Shown in pieces: positions 8,911 through 18,966 of a DNA stretch of 64,000 nucleotides; positions within the stretch are counted from its first letter, which is position 1, and every line of letters begins with the position of its first letter. The DNA lies in the NCBI GenBank assembly GCA_002256115.1, contig NKIK01000017.1:1-64000 (forward strand). The letters run 5' to 3'. A program made the translations under genes and the position numbers. The stretch comes from Burkholderiales bacterium PBB3 (GTDB lineage Bacteria > Pseudomonadota > Gammaproteobacteria > Burkholderiales > Burkholderiaceae_C). The notes beneath the pieces were generated by a model. The model was not told the DNA's origin and made no database searches. It saw only the letters and a list, made by a program, of their open reading frames with translations.

Positions 8911-10587
8911 TTAAGCCCACAGCACCGGCCCTTTGCTCGAATACCAGCTCTCCACTTTGGGGCCCACATTGGCCTCAATGCGGCTACGCTTAATCTTCAT
9001 GGTCGGCGTCAGGCTGCCGTTTTCAATGGTCCAAGGCTCCTTGGCCACAACAATCATTTGCAGCTTCTCGTAAGGCGGCAAGCTGGCATTGACCTCTTTC
9101 AGCAAGGTGTTCAACTGTTGCTCCACATCCTTGCGGAATGCCGGGTCGCCTTGCTGCGGACGCACGGCCTCTGCCAATACCACCATGCCATAGGCTTGGG
9201 CTTGACCCGCACCCGACACCATGCAAGCCTCGATCAAAGGATGCGCATTGATCTTGTTTTCAATCGGTGCGGGCGACACATATTCGCCCTTGGATGTCTT
9301 GAAGATTTCCTTGACCCGGCCTGTGATCTTCAGCAGGCCATCGGCGCGGCGCTCGCCGCGGTCGCCGGTGCGGAAGTAGCCGTCTTCGGTGAAGACTTCC
9401 TTGTCCAAATCGGGGCGCTTGTAGTAGCCCACCAATTGGCCCGGCGACTTGATCAAAATTTCGCCCTCTTCACTCAACCGTACCTGCACGCCTGGCAGCG
9501 GCACGCCGACGCAACCCGGCTCATTGATCTCTGGTGTGGAGTTGTGCGAGTAGGCAAAGTCTTCCGACATCGCATAGCCTTCAATCAAATTGAGGCCCAT
9601 ATCGCGATACCAAGCAATCAGCGCAGCAGGAATAGGTGCAGAGCCGCTACCGGCCAACTTGGCCTGGTCCAAGCCCAGGCTCTTGAGGACCTTGCGCTTG
9701 ACAATGCCCTTGAGGATGGGAATCTTGAGCAAACGCGCCAGTTTGGCCGGTGGCATTTTGGCAAACACACCCTGCTGGAATTTCAGCCACAAACGCGGCA
9801 CCGAGATAAAGATGGTGGGACGCGCGCGGTTCAAATCCTGCACAAACGAGTCTAGCGAATCCGCAAAGAACACATGCGTCTTGCCATCGACAAACGAGGC
9901 GCACTCGACCCAAGCGCGTTCGAACACGTGGGCCAGCGGCAGGTAAGACAGCACGCGGTTGTCACCATCGCCAATGCGGGATTTGATGTCTTTGTTGATG
10001 TTCTCGCTGACACGGGTAATGCGCTCAAAGTTGTGCATCACGCCCTTGGGTGTGCCGGTCGAACCCGAGGTGTAGAGCAAGATAGCAATGTCACTTCCAG
10101 CGCGCGCGGGCTTGCCGGTCAGCGGCTTGGTGCGGGCTGTGATGGCATCCCAGGCTTCATAGTCATTCTTGGGTGACAGTGGCAGCGCAATGCACGGCAG
10201 GCTAGCGGGTACACCGCCCTTTTGCTGTGGCCAAATATCCAGCTTGCCCACAAATAACAGGCTGGCACCACTGTGGTCCAGCACATAGGCAATGGTCTCT
10301 GCTGTTTCGGTGGGGAAGATGGCCACGGTGGTGAAACCAGCCATCCAAATGGCCAGCTCGGCCATCATGAAGTGGGCACTGTTCTTGGACAACACGGCAA
10401 TGCGTGCACCGGGCTCAAAGTTCTGCGCCTTCAGGTGCGCTGCCATGCGACGCGATTGGTCCAGGGCCTCAGCCCAGGTGTAGTCAATCGTCTGACCTCC
10501 ACCAATGGGTTGGGTCAGAAAAACGGCACTGGCGTGGTTTTTCTCATGTTCGAAAACGTAATCAAGGATGAGCTTGCTTGCAGCCAT
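8911..10587 (-). CDS. AMP-forming long-chain acyl-CoA synthetase family protein
   Basis: Activates a carboxylic acid, probably a fatty acid, to its acyl-CoA through an acyl-adenylate. The 558-residue protein has the P-loop-like LLYTSGSTGTPKGVMHNF, then LPLAHVFERAWVE, EGYAMSEDFAYSH, YFRTGDRGERRADG, and the hinge region GRVKEIFKTSKGEYVSP. The catalytic Lys near the C-terminus is in TPTMKIKRSRIE. This arrangement is that of FadD15-like/AMP-binding proteins found in beta-oxidation or lipid assimilation. The substrate cannot be told. The gene stands alone, divergent from the DinG-like helicase across a 169-base gap that contains two direct copies of ATATGTCAG (one over the start codon). Confidence 0.9.
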   Translation of the reverse strand: MAASKLILDYVFEHEKNHASAVFLTQPIGGGQTIDYTWAEALDQSRRMAAHLKAQNFEPGARIAVLSKNSAHFMMAELAIWMAGFTTVAIFPTETAETIAYVLDHSGASLLFVGKLDIWPQQKGGVPASLPCIALPLSPKNDYEAWDAITARTKPLTGKPARAGSDIAILLYTSGSTGTPKGVMHNFERITRVSENINKDIKSRIGDGDNRVLSYLPLAHVFERAWVECASFVDGKTHVFFADSLDSFVQDLNRARPTIFISVPRLWLKFQQGVFAKMPPAKLARLLKIPILKGIVKRKVLKSLGLDQAKLAGSGSAPIPAALIAWYRDMGLNLIEGYAMSEDFAYSHNSTPEINEPGCVGVPLPGVQVRLSEEGEILIKSPGQLVGYYKRPDLDKEVFTEDGYFRTGDRGERRADGLLKITGRVKEIFKTSKGEYVSPAPIENKINAHPLIEACMVSGAGQAQAYGMVVLAEAVRPQQGDPAFRKDVEQQLNTLLKEVNASLPPYEKLQMIVVAKEPWTIENGSLTPTMKIKRSRIEANVGPKVESWYSSKGPVLWA

Positions 10588-10756
10588 ATGTCAGTCTCCA
10601 GAGTAATAGTTCTGGTCGCAGAATACCGCAATATGTCAGCACATTTACGCTTTTTGACCAAAAAAGCCCACCCTTGTTGCGGACTTAGCGCAAGCCACTA
10701 TTGACACTGAGCCCAACAGAAAGCGCGTACATCAGCAGGCAGGCGAAAATAAGGGC

Positions 10757-12919
10757 GTGCCACCCTCGCCCACCACCGCTCCGCTTGAAAGAATCCGTTT
10801 GATTTCAGACCACCTGGCCCAAATTTCGCTCGCTGCTTTTGAAAAAGTGGTGGCTGGCACCGCAGGCTTTCGCCCCCGCCCTGGCCAGCACGCCATGGCC
10901 GAATGCATTGCCACCACGCTGGCGCAGGCCGACCTGGGGGAGCACCCCAATCCCCAAAAGTCGATTGCTGTGATTCAAGCCGGCACCGGTGTGGGCAAAA
11001 GCGCCGCCTATGCCTCCACCGCCATTGCCATGGCCATGGAGCGCAAGACGCGGGTGTTGATATCCACCGCCACCGTGGCGCTGCAAGAGCAATTGATGAC
11101 CAAGGACTTGCCCGCGCTGGCGGCCAGCATGGACAAGCCCTTTGCGTTTGCACTGGCCAAGGGGCGCGGGCGCTATGTGTGCAAACTGAAACTGGAGCGG
11201 TTGGTGGGCAGTGGCTCGGTAGAAGACGCGCTATTTGACAGCGACGATGTGGTGGACGCGGCCCGCTTTGGATCGGAACTGACACAAGAAGCTGCTGAGG
11301 AACGCCGCTATGCGTTTTATGAGTCCATGGCCATGATGCTGGCCAAGGGCCAATGGGATGGTGACCGCGACACATTGGCCGACACGCCCGACCCCGGCGA
11401 CTGGCAGGCCGTGGCGGCCGAGCGCCACACCTGTACCGTGCGGCACTGCCCACGCTTCAGAGACTGCAGCTACTACCAGGCGCGCAACCGGCTGGCTGAG
11501 TCGAATGTGATTGTGGCGAACCACGACTTGGTGCTGGCATCGCTAGGCACCAAGACCCTGCCGGACCTGGACAACTGCCTGGTGATTTTTGACGAAGGCC
11601 ACCACCTGCCCGCCGTTGCCCTGGACCAGTTCGCGAGCAGCATGGACCTCAGCAGCCTGCGCTGGCTGGACCGCCTGCCCAAAATCTTGCAAGACGTTAG
11701 CACCACGCTGCACTTGCAATTGACCGAAGACGTGACCACCGTGGCCAGTCAGCTCAAAGCCGCGCTGACCCAGCTGGCCCGGATGGCCCTGGAGATGGTG
11801 CACGCCACCACCGATGGCAAAGACGGCACGCTGCGCTTTGCCCATGGCAAGCTGCCCGATGCGCTGACCGACCCGGTGACCCTGATCCACGGCCACGCGC
11901 AGGGCCTGTCCAAAGCGCTGGAAGCCTTGGGAGCCGAGGTGAAATTGCTGGCCAAGGAAGACCCGCCACAAGCCATGCGCTGCTCGCAGTTGTTTGCCAA
12001 GATGGGGGCACTGGCGCCCAAGCTGGGCAGTGTGGTGTCCACCAGCGCATTGTTGCTGGAGCACGGCCCCCAGCCGCTGGCCAAGTGGCTGCAGGCGCGC
12101 ACGGAGTCCAATTATTTGGTGCTGACAGCGCACGCCTGCCCTATCGTGCCGGGTGATTTGTTGCGCCAGTTTTTGTGGAGCCAGGTGCGCGGGGCGGTGG
12201 TCACCTCAGCCACGCTGGCCAGTTGCGGCAACTTTGACTACTTTTTGCAAGAGGCGGGCTTGGCCAACAACCCGAATGCCCAGGCGCTGGAAGTCAGTAG
12301 CCCGTTTAACTACGCCACCCAGGGCACGCTCACCGTGGTGCAAACCAAGGCCGACCCCAAAGACGCAGTGGCCTACACCGCCGAGATGGTGGCCGCGCTG
12401 ATGGCGGACATTGCCGAAGTGAAACGTGGTGCGCTGGTGCTGTTTACCTCCAAAGCGCAAATGCGCACCGCCACCGAAGCCCTACCCGGCTACTTGCAAG
12501 ACATGGTGCTGGTGCAAGGCACAGCTTCGCGCGCCAAACTGCTGGCCACGCACAGCGCGCGGGTCGAGACCGGCTACCCCTCGGTCATCTTCGGGCTGCA
12601 GTCGTTTGGTGAGGGGCTGGATTTGCCGGGTGCCCTGTGCGAAACCGTGTTCATCACCAAGCTGCCCTTCGCACCGCCATCGGACCCCGTTGACGAGGCC
12701 CGTGCCGAATGGCTACGCAGTGTGGGGCGTGATCCGTTCAACGAGCTGGTGATTCCGGCCACGGGCATCAAACTGCTGCAATGGACCGGCCGGGCCATCC
12801 GCACCGAAGAAGACCAGGCCGCTGTCATTTGCTACGACAAGCGCCTGGTGCTGCAAGCCTATGGCCGACGCATGCTGGCCGGACTGCCGCCTTACAAGTT
12901 GGAAAAGCGAGTTTTGTAG
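10757..12919 (+). CDS. dinG: DinG-family ATP-dependent DNA helicase (XPD-like)
   Basis: A superfamily 2 helicase that unwinds DNA with 5'-to-3' polarity and helps resolve R-loops and damage structures. The 720-residue protein has Walker A QAGTGVGKSAAY, a DEAH-type box FDEGHHLP, helicase motifs SATLASCG and GLQSFGEGLDLPG, and LLQWTGRAIRTEEDQA near the end. Four cysteines (YVCKLKLE, then CTVRHCPRFRDC) fit the iron-sulphur cluster site of DinG/XPD. The start is GTG 10757, preceded by AATAAGGG as ribosome site. Product length agrees with DinG proteins of this lineage. Confidence 0.93.
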   Translation: MPPSPTTAPLERIRLISDHLAQISLAAFEKVVAGTAGFRPRPGQHAMAECIATTLAQADLGEHPNPQKSIAVIQAGTGVGKSAAYASTAIAMAMERKTRVLISTATVALQEQLMTKDLPALAASMDKPFAFALAKGRGRYVCKLKLERLVGSGSVEDALFDSDDVVDAARFGSELTQEAAEERRYAFYESMAMMLAKGQWDGDRDTLADTPDPGDWQAVAAERHTCTVRHCPRFRDCSYYQARNRLAESNVIVANHDLVLASLGTKTLPDLDNCLVIFDEGHHLPAVALDQFASSMDLSSLRWLDRLPKILQDVSTTLHLQLTEDVTTVASQLKAALTQLARMALEMVHATTDGKDGTLRFAHGKLPDALTDPVTLIHGHAQGLSKALEALGAEVKLLAKEDPPQAMRCSQLFAKMGALAPKLGSVVSTSALLLEHGPQPLAKWLQARTESNYLVLTAHACPIVPGDLLRQFLWSQVRGAVVTSATLASCGNFDYFLQEAGLANNPNAQALEVSSPFNYATQGTLTVVQTKADPKDAVAYTAEMVAALMADIAEVKRGALVLFTSKAQMRTATEALPGYLQDMVLVQGTASRAKLLATHSARVETGYPSVIFGLQSFGEGLDLPGALCETVFITKLPFAPPSDPVDEARAEWLRSVGRDPFNELVIPATGIKLLQWTGRAIRTEEDQAAVICYDKRLVLQAYGRRMLAGLPPYKLEKRVL

Positions 12920-12927
12920 CGGCAGTT

Positions 12928-13944
12928 TTACGCGGCCAGGTGCTGCGCAAACCGTGCGCGGATACCGGCCATGGCTTCATTGCTCAGGCGGTTGCCATAC
13001 TGGCTGACCACTTGCCCGGCAGCCTCATTGGCCAGCCACGCAGCTTGGGTCAGGTTGTGGCCCTGGGTCACGGCATACAAAAAGGCACCGGCAAACATGT
13101 CGCCCGCACCATTCGTGTCTACCGCAGTGACTTTGGCGGCGGGTACATCGGTGCGCTGGCCGCCTTCTAACACCACACAGCCCTTAGCGCTGCGGGTCAG
13201 GCAGACCACGCGCGCCAGTTGGCTGATTTGCTGGCACACGGCATCCAGGTCTTGGCTGCCGCACCACACGGTGGCTTCTTCTTCATTGCAAAACAGGAAG
13301 TCCAGGCCACCGTCGTCTGCGCCCACCATAGCCTCCAGACCCGCGCGGCAGTAGTTGATCATGCTCATGTCGCTGAGCGTGGCCGCCAGCTTCACACCCG
13401 CCGCCTTGGCCATAGCACGCCCTTGCAGCGCGGCGTCCAACCCGGTAGGGCTAGCAGACAAATAGCCTTCCATGTAGTAAACCTTGGATTTGGCAATGTC
13501 TTTGGGGTGCAAGGCGGTGTGGTCGATATCAGCCGTGGCACCCAAGAATGTACTCATACTGCGCTCGGCATCCGGAGTCACCATAACCATGCAGCAGCCC
13601 GTTTGTCCCACTGGCGGCTTGGTGTGGTTCAGGTTGCTGTCCACACCATTGGCTTGCAAATTGTCCCGGTAAAAAGCACCCAGCTCATCGTCGGCCACGC
13701 GGCAAGAGTAAAAGGCTTTGCCCCCCAACTGCGCCAACGCCACCACCGTATTACCTGCCGAACCTCCGCCGGTGCGGCGGGCGTGCATGCCCTGCACTGC
13801 GGCCAGCAAGGCCGTGCGCCGCGGCATGTCAATTAGCGTCATGTGGCGTTTTTCTACGGCCATGGCCTGCAGTTGTGCGTCGGAGACTTCGTATTCAGAG
13901 TCCACCAAGGCATTGCCAATGGCGTAGAGATCGTAATGGGACAT
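12928..13944 (-). CDS. PfkB-family kinase, probable adenosine kinase
   Basis: A 338-residue ribokinase-like sugar/nucleoside kinase. The N-terminal signature GGSAGNTVVALAQLGG and the C-terminal signature DTNGAGDMFAGAFLYAV, carrying the catalytic Asp, are intact. The start MSHYDLYAIGNALVD and segments FLGATADID and FCNEEEATVW match the group annotated as adenosine kinase in proteobacteria, which phosphorylate adenosine in purine salvage. Substrate assignment by family resemblance only. It is convergent with the helicase gene and lies 21 bases downstream of the ferredoxin-NADP reductase, with which it could be cotranscribed. Confidence 0.88.
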   Translation of the reverse strand: MSHYDLYAIGNALVDSEYEVSDAQLQAMAVEKRHMTLIDMPRRTALLAAVQGMHARRTGGGSAGNTVVALAQLGGKAFYSCRVADDELGAFYRDNLQANGVDSNLNHTKPPVGQTGCCMVMVTPDAERSMSTFLGATADIDHTALHPKDIAKSKVYYMEGYLSASPTGLDAALQGRAMAKAAGVKLAATLSDMSMINYCRAGLEAMVGADDGGLDFLFCNEEEATVWCGSQDLDAVCQQISQLARVVCLTRSAKGCVVLEGGQRTDVPAAKVTAVDTNGAGDMFAGAFLYAVTQGHNLTQAAWLANEAAGQVVSQYGNRLSNEAMAGIRARFAQHLAA

Positions 13945-13965
13945 AAGAGAGGTGCCAGTCAGGGT

Positions 13966-14742
13966 TTATTGCTCAACGAATGCCCGCTCGACAACGTAGT
14001 CGCCCGGTGTGGTGGTGCTGCCTTCTTTGAAGCCTTTGGCATCAAGAATAGCGCGCATGTCTTTGTTCAGGCCGGGGCTGCCGCAGATCATGATCCGATC
14101 GCGCGCCGGGTCAATCGGGGGCAGACCCAAGTCGCTGGAAATTTTGTCTGACTCCATCAGGGTCGTAATGCGGCCTTGGTGCGCAAAGGCTTCACGGGTA
14201 ACGGTAGGGTAGTAAAGCATTTGCTGGCTCACCAGCTCGCCCAGAATCTCGTGCTGCGGCAGGTCCCTACTCAGATACTCGTGGTAGGCCAGCTCGGATA
14301 CCTCGCGCACGCCGTGCACCAGGATCACCTTCTCGTAGTTCTCATAGGTTTCAGGGTCGCGGATGACACTCAAAAACGGCGCAATGCCCGTACCACTACC
14401 CAGCAAATAGAGGTTTTTGCCTGGCAGCAGGTAGTCAATCAACAGCGTGCCCGTGGGCTTCTTGCCCACCACAATCTTGTCGCCCACTTGGATGTGCTGC
14501 AGGCGCGAGGTCAGCGGGCCGTCTTGCACCTTGATGCTCAAAAACTCCAGGTGCTCCTCGTAGTTGGCGCTGACGATGCTGTAAGCACGCAGCAAGGGCT
14601 TGCCGTTGTCTTGCATCAGGCCGATCATCGTGAAGTGACCGTTGGAAAACCGCAAACTGGTGTCGCGCGTGGTGGTGAAGCTGAACAATTTGTCTGTCCA
14701 ATGGTGGACGCTTAAAACGGTTTCTTCCAGAAATGCACTCAT
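13966..14742 (-). CDS. fpr: Ferredoxin--NADP(+) reductase
   Basis: A 258-residue FAD enzyme transferring electrons between NADPH and ferredoxin or flavodoxin. FAD-binding RAYSIVSANYEEHLEF, the NADP-binding LLGSGTGIAPFLSVIRD, VILVHGVREVSEL and the nicotinamide-side MICGSPGLNKDM are all present; the C-terminus DYVVERAFVEQ lacks an aromatic last residue, as in bacterial Fpr subclass enzymes. ATG 14742 was chosen because MSAFLEETVLSVHHWTD matches the usual N-terminus; the frame is open for another 117 codons upstream, which cross the divergent thioredoxin-like gene and look unnatural. Confidence 0.93.
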   Translation of the reverse strand: MSAFLEETVLSVHHWTDKLFSFTTTRDTSLRFSNGHFTMIGLMQDNGKPLLRAYSIVSANYEEHLEFLSIKVQDGPLTSRLQHIQVGDKIVVGKKPTGTLLIDYLLPGKNLYLLGSGTGIAPFLSVIRDPETYENYEKVILVHGVREVSELAYHEYLSRDLPQHEILGELVSQQMLYYPTVTREAFAHQGRITTLMESDKISSDLGLPPIDPARDRIMICGSPGLNKDMRAILDAKGFKEGSTTTPGDYVVERAFVEQ

Positions 14743-14894
14743 GGGGGCCTTGAAATAGTTCGGACGGGTCCTACGGACCACTGCGGATTGTAAAACCTCG
14801 TACCCCCTCCAATTGGCATATGGATATGCAAAACAGCCTTCGCAGTGCGATAGCGCGCACCTGGGCGACAGCCCTTTTCTGCGATCATTGCCGC

Positions 14895-15254
14895 ATGCCA
14901 ACCGAATCTGCTTCCGTAACGACCCCTTTGCTGATAGCCTGCCTGTGCGCCCAGTGGTGCGGCACCTGCCGTGATTACGAGCCCTTGTTTGCGGCCTTGC
15001 AAGCCGAGTTTGCGCAAGCACGCTTTCAGTGGATCGATGTTGAAGACCAGGCGGATTTGGTAGACCCGGTAGACGTGGAGAACTTTCCCACACTGCTGAT
15101 TGCCAGAGGTGGGCAGCCCCTGTTCTTTGGCACCATCACCCCACATTTGGAAACGCTGCGGCGGCTGATTCAAAACCACTTAGAGAGCCTAGCGAAGCCC
15201 GCAACACAAGCGCCCGACGTGGTGCAACTCGCCCAGAGGCTGCAAAGCGCCTAA
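14895..15254 (+). CDS. Thioredoxin-like protein
   Basis: A 119-residue cytoplasmic thioredoxin-fold protein with the redox motif CAQWCGTCRDYEPLF (active site WCGTC) and the cis-proline segment ENFPTLLI. It is expected to reduce disulfides or act as a reductant for a specific partner; no partner is indicated. The start ATG 14895 (MPTESASVTT) is preferred over ATG 14820, whose added residues are unlike thioredoxins. It is divergent from fpr and convergent with alaS, with a repeat copy in the 111-base gap after it. Confidence 0.85.
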   Translation: MPTESASVTTPLLIACLCAQWCGTCRDYEPLFAALQAEFAQARFQWIDVEDQADLVDPVDVENFPTLLIARGGQPLFFGTITPHLETLRRLIQNHLESLAKPATQAPDVVQLAQRLQSA

Positions 15255-15290
15255 AACCCATTAAAAAAGGCTGATTGCGCCTTGTTTTCA

Positions 15291-15350
15291 GTGCCAAATC
15301 AGCCTTACAGCCCGTGGATAGTGCGGTAGCAGCTCCTAAATCAATAGCAG
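15291..15350 (-). repeat. Dispersed repeat copy between thioredoxin-like gene and alaS
   Basis: Reverse-orientation copy: CCCGTGGATAGTGCGGTAGC then AGCTCCTAAATCAATAGCA, flanked by GCCAAATCAGCC. One substitution in the core relative to GCTGCTCCCGCACTATCCAC. Confidence 0.85.
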
Positions 15351-15365
15351 CCGCTCTTTCGAGAT

Positions 15366-18086
15366 TTACAGCTTGGCGGTCACCCAAGCTTGCACGCTGG
15401 CCAGTGCATCCGCCAGCTTGGCGGGCTCAGTGCCACCGGCCATGGCCATGTCGGCCTTGCCGCCGCCCTTGCCACCCACTTGGCCGGCCACAAAGTTCAC
15501 CAGCTCACCGGCCTTGACCTTAGGCGTCGTATCCAGCGTCACGCCCACAGCGATTTGCACTTTGTCGCCTTCTACGGCGGCCAGCACAATCACAGCGGTC
15601 TTGAGCTTGTCTTTGAGCTTGTCCATGCTGTCGCGCAGGGTCTTGGTATCGGCACCGTCCAGCTTGGCCACCAGCAGCTTCACGCCGTTGATGTCCAGCG
15701 CTTGGCCGACCAACTCATCACCTTGGGCGGAGGCCAGCTTGCCTTTGAGGGCAGCCACTTCTTTTTCTAGTGCGCGGGCATGATCGACCACGCTGCTCAG
15801 GCGCGCGGTGAGCTCGGCCACAGGGGCCTTGAGCGTGGCGGCTGCCACGCCCACGGTGTCTTCCAGGTCTTGCAGGTAACGCAATGCGTTGCTGCCGGTA
15901 CCGGCCTCCAGGCGGCGCACGCCCGCGGCCACGCCACTCTCGGCCACCACCTTGAACAGGCCAATGTCGCCCGTGCGCTGCACGTGGGTACCGCCGCAGA
16001 GTTCACGGCTGCTACCAATGTCCAAAACGCGCACGGTTTCGCCATATTTCTCACCGAAAAGCATCATCGCGCCGGTTTTTTGGGCGGATTCGATGTCCAT
16101 CACACGCGCTTCGGCAGCGGCGTTGCTCAGCACTTCGGCGTTCACACGGTTTTCAATCTCGCGGATTTGTGCGTCAGTCACCGGTGCGTTGTGCGCAAAG
16201 TCAAAACGAGTGCGATCGGCATTCACCAAGCTGCCCTTTTGCTGCACGTGATCGCCTAGCACTTCGCGCAAGGCTTTGTGCATCAAATGGGTGGCCGAGT
16301 GGTTACGCACGGTGGCGGCGCGCACCGCGGCATCCACATGGGCCGTGACGGCGTCGCCTACTTTCAGGCTGCCGGTCTTCAACGTGCCATGGTGGCCAAA
16401 CACATCGGCCTTGATCTTTTGCGTGTCGCCGACTTCAAACAAACCGGCGTCCGAGAAAATGGCGCCTTCGTCACCCACCTGGCCGCCACTCTCCGAGTAA
16501 AACGGAGTAGCTTCCAGCACCACTACGCCGTTTTGACCAGCATTCAGGCTGGTGACGGGCGTACCCTCTGCGTAGAGCGCCAGGATTTTGGTGGATTGTG
16601 TGAGTTGGTCGTAGCCCACAAAGCTGTTACCTGCGCCGGTGTACTCCAACGCGCGGTCCATTTTGAACTTGCCAGCGGCGCGCCCTGCGGCCTTCTGCTT
16701 GTCCATGGCCGCCTGGAAACCGGCTTCGTCCACTTCGACACCGTTTTCGCGGCACACGTCGTTGGTCAGGTCAAGCGGGAAGCCATAGGTGTCGTGCAGC
16801 TTGAAGGCAATGTCGCCAGGCAGCATAAAGGACAAGTCCTCGCCTCCACTACCGTCGCCGCGACCAGCGCCGCTTCCGGCACCCATGCCCAAACCGCTTC
16901 CATCACCCAATCCTGCTCCACCTTTCGAATCAGGGATCAACGCGGCATCAAGAATTTGCATTCCAATTTCAAGCGTTTCAAAGAAGCGCTCTTCTTCCAC
17001 GCGCAGCACTTCGGTAATACGCTTTTCCTGCGACGCCAGGCTTGGATACGCTGCGCCCATCACCTTGACCAAATCGCCCACCAGTTTGTGGAAGAACGGT
17101 GTCTTCTGGCCCAGCTTGTAGCCGTGGCGAATGGCGCGGCGGATGATGCGGCGCTGCACGTAGCCGCGGCCTTCGTTCGATGGAATTACGCCGTCGCTGA
17201 CCAGGAAAGCCGTGGCGCGGATGTGGTCGGCGATGACGCGCAAGGATTTGTTGTCCAGATCGGCACAGCCCGTCTCGCGCGCAGCGGCCTTGATCAGGGT
17301 TTCAAAGATGTCGATTTCGTAGTTGCTGTGCACGTGCTGCAAGATGGCGGCCAGGCGCTCCAGGCCCATGCCGGTGTCTACGCAGGGCGCAGGCAGTTTG
17401 TTCAGGCTGCCGTCTGGCTGCATATCAAACTGCATGAACACGTGGTTCCAGATTTCGATGAAGCGGTCGCCGTCTTCGCCGGGGCTACCGGGGGGGCCAC
17501 CGGGGATGTGGTCGCCGTGGTCATAGAAGATTTCGGAGCAAGGACCGCACGGGCCAGTGTCTGCCATCATCCAGAAGTTGTCGCTCTTGTATTTGCCGCC
17601 CTTGTTGTCGCCAATGCGCACGATACGGTCTGCTGGCAAGCCGATTTCCTTGTGCCAGATATCAAAAGCCTCGTCGTCATCCTGATAGACCGTGACCAGC
17701 AGGCGCTCGGGGGGCAGTTTGTACACCGTGGTCAGCAGCTCCCAGCCCCACTTCAGCGAGTCGCGCTTGAAGTAGTCGCCAAAACTCCAATTGCCCAGCA
17801 TCTCAAAGAAGGTGTGGTGGCGCGCGGTGTAGCCCACGTTTTCCAGATCGTTGTGCTTGCCACCGGCACGCAGGCAGGCCTGCACCGACGCCGCGCGCAC
17901 ATAAGAGCGCTTGTCCGTGCCCAAAAACACGTCCTTGAACTGCACCATGCCCGAGTTGGTAAACATCAGCGTCGGGTCATTGCCTGGCACCAGCGGGCTG
18001 CTCGCCACCACGGTGTGGCCCTTGGAGGCAAAGAAATCGAGGAAGGTTTTGCGAATGTCAGAAACACTCATTACGGCTTGGGTCAT
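15366..18086 (-). CDS. alaS: Alanyl-tRNA synthetase with a glycine-rich insertion
   Basis: Charges tRNA-Ala and edits mischarged tRNA. The 906-residue product begins [20 protein letters not shown] and has class II catalytic motifs ([53 protein letters not shown]), the editing domain with [14 protein letters not shown], and CGGTHV, followed by the C-Ala region. ATG 18086 was chosen over an upstream ATG at 18164 because of the normal AlaRS beginning. Oddity: a block of about 34 residues ([20 protein letters not shown], then [13 protein letters not shown]), encoded at about 16830-16935, lies just before [20 protein letters not shown], where relatives have a short loop. Confidence 0.97.
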   Translation of the reverse strand: MTQAVMSVSDIRKTFLDFFASKGHTVVASSPLVPGNDPTLMFTNSGMVQFKDVFLGTDKRSYVRAASVQACLRAGGKHNDLENVGYTARHHTFFEMLGNWSFGDYFKRDSLKWGWELLTTVYKLPPERLLVTVYQDDDEAFDIWHKEIGLPADRIVRIGDNKGGKYKSDNFWMMADTGPCGPCSEIFYDHGDHIPGGPPGSPGEDGDRFIEIWNHVFMQFDMQPDGSLNKLPAPCVDTGMGLERLAAILQHVHSNYEIDIFETLIKAAARETGCADLDNKSLRVIADHIRATAFLVSDGVIPSNEGRGYVQRRIIRRAIRHGYKLGQKTPFFHKLVGDLVKVMGAAYPSLASQEKRITEVLRVEEERFFETLEIGMQILDAALIPDSKGGAGLGDGSGLGMGAGSGAGRGDGSGGEDLSFMLPGDIAFKLHDTYGFPLDLTNDVCRENGVEVDEAGFQAAMDKQKAAGRAAGKFKMDRALEYTGAGNSFVGYDQLTQSTKILALYAEGTPVTSLNAGQNGVVVLEATPFYSESGGQVGDEGAIFSDAGLFEVGDTQKIKADVFGHHGTLKTGSLKVGDAVTAHVDAAVRAATVRNHSATHLMHKALREVLGDHVQQKGSLVNADRTRFDFAHNAPVTDAQIREIENRVNAEVLSNAAAEARVMDIESAQKTGAMMLFGEKYGETVRVLDIGSSRELCGGTHVQRTGDIGLFKVVAESGVAAGVRRLEAGTGSNALRYLQDLEDTVGVAAATLKAPVAELTARLSSVVDHARALEKEVAALKGKLASAQGDELVGQALDINGVKLLVAKLDGADTKTLRDSMDKLKDKLKTAVIVLAAVEGDKVQIAVGVTLDTTPKVKAGELVNFVAGQVGGKGGGKADMAMAGGTEPAKLADALASVQAWVTAKL

Positions 18087-18153
18087 GGCGTGGACTCGTA
18101 AAACTAAGGGATAAGTGAAGCCTTCCATTATCGCCGCGAGTTGCAAGGGCAAA

Positions 18154-18711
18154 TTAGGGCGCAACCAGTGGCAGGTTAGGAAAATAACTGCGGTAGCGCG
18201 CTGCGTCCCGGGTCAGCAACTGCATGCCGCCAACCAGTGCATGCGCGCCGATATAAAAATCCGGCATGGGCGAAGAGTTAGCCCCCACGGTCGCGCACTT
18301 CGTGTAGCTCCCCGCCCCCCAAGGGGTCCGCATTTCACCTTGGGGCGGCCCTGCGGTGAAATTTGCTCCCTGTGACTGTCGATAGACCTTGAAAGCCTGA
18401 CCCGCCAGGAATGCGGCGTCCCACGGCAGTGCTTCGCGCACCAGGGGCAAGTCGGCCAACGCGGTCTCCAGATCAGCGGCCCGCTCGAACCGGGGACTCA
18501 CTTCGGCCAGGATGATGGGATTGATCACCAGCACAGCCTGACTGCCCAGGCGGGCCAATTGGTCCAGCGACCAATCCGCCCACTTCGCGTCGTTGGCCAG
18601 TAAGTCGATGAGGATGCAACTGTCTACGAGTGTGGGTAGTGGCTGCGCCGTGCGGAGGTAGCGCACATCTGGTTCCCGCGCGGTGACAAGGCTTGGTGAT
18701 GGCTTAGTCAT
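18154..18711 (-). CDS. PIN-domain (VapC-like) toxin with in-frame repeat insertion
   Basis: Putative ribonuclease toxin paired with the AbrB-type antitoxin six bases upstream. The PIN acidic residues are visible: [12 protein letters not shown] (Asp), LAEVSPRF (Glu), and [20 protein letters not shown] (Asp). The 185-residue product is longer than usual because about 25 residues ([18 protein letters not shown] and SYTKCATVG) sit between the helix ending FKVYRQ and the catalytic PDFYIGAHA. That stretch is encoded by a palindrome-rich repeat (see 18295-18372). The frame is kept, so activity may persist with an extra surface loop, or be lost. Confidence 0.82.
   Translation of the reverse strand: MTKPSPSLVTAREPDVRYLRTAQPLPTLVDSCILIDLLANDAKWADWSLDQLARLGSQAVLVINPIILAEVSPRFERAADLETALADLPLVREALPWDAAFLAGQAFKVYRQSQGANFTAGPPQGEMRTPWGAGSYTKCATVGANSSPMPDFYIGAHALVGGMQLLTRDAARYRSYFPNLPLVAP
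18295..18372. repeat. Palindrome-rich repeat inserted in the PIN toxin gene
   Basis: Contains ATTTCACC (18332-18339) facing GGTGAAAT (18355-18362), and CCGCCCCCCAAGG (18312-18324) facing CCTTGGGGCGG (18338-18348). C-rich and G-rich hairpins around 'CCAAGGGG' are common intergenic repeats in Comamonadaceae; here the sequence is inside a coding frame. Confidence 0.6.
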
Positions 18712-18717
18712 TCGCGC

Positions 18718-18957
18718 TCAGCCGCGCAAAAAAGCCATGAACTCATCCGTCCCCATTCCTTTGAACTGGCTGGCGTTGGCCGTGCCGCGCACCCGCTCAA
18801 ACCGCTGCCGAATGCTGGTTAGCGGGGTAGCGACCGGGCGAATCACGACGTCGCCATTGGCTTGCACTTCGAATTCGACTTCGCTATGGGGCAACAAGCC
18901 CGCCTGCTCACGCACAGCCTGTGGAATGGTGACTTGGCCTTTGCTGGTGATTTTCAT
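18718..18957 (-). CDS. AbrB/MazE-like antitoxin
   Basis: A 79-residue DNA-binding antitoxin. The start MKITSKGQVTIPQAVREQAG is the classic swapped-hairpin AbrB fold, followed by LLPHSEVEFEVQANGDVVI; the C-terminal tail (QRFERVRGTANASQFKGMGT and DEFMAFLRG) would wrap the toxin. It precedes the PIN toxin gene by six bases on the same strand, the usual antitoxin-first order. A perfect palindrome directly upstream is the likely self-repression site. Confidence 0.9.
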   Translation of the reverse strand: MKITSKGQVTIPQAVREQAGLLPHSEVEFEVQANGDVVIRPVATPLTSIRQRFERVRGTANASQFKGMGTDEFMAFLRG

Positions 18958-18966
18958 ATTGCAATT

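Noticed and set aside
16278..18101. A 607-codon open frame on the plus strand opposite alaS
   Set aside because: It is the antisense shadow of a GC-rich conserved gene; its translation is His/Val-rich with no domain, and alaS on the other strand is certain.
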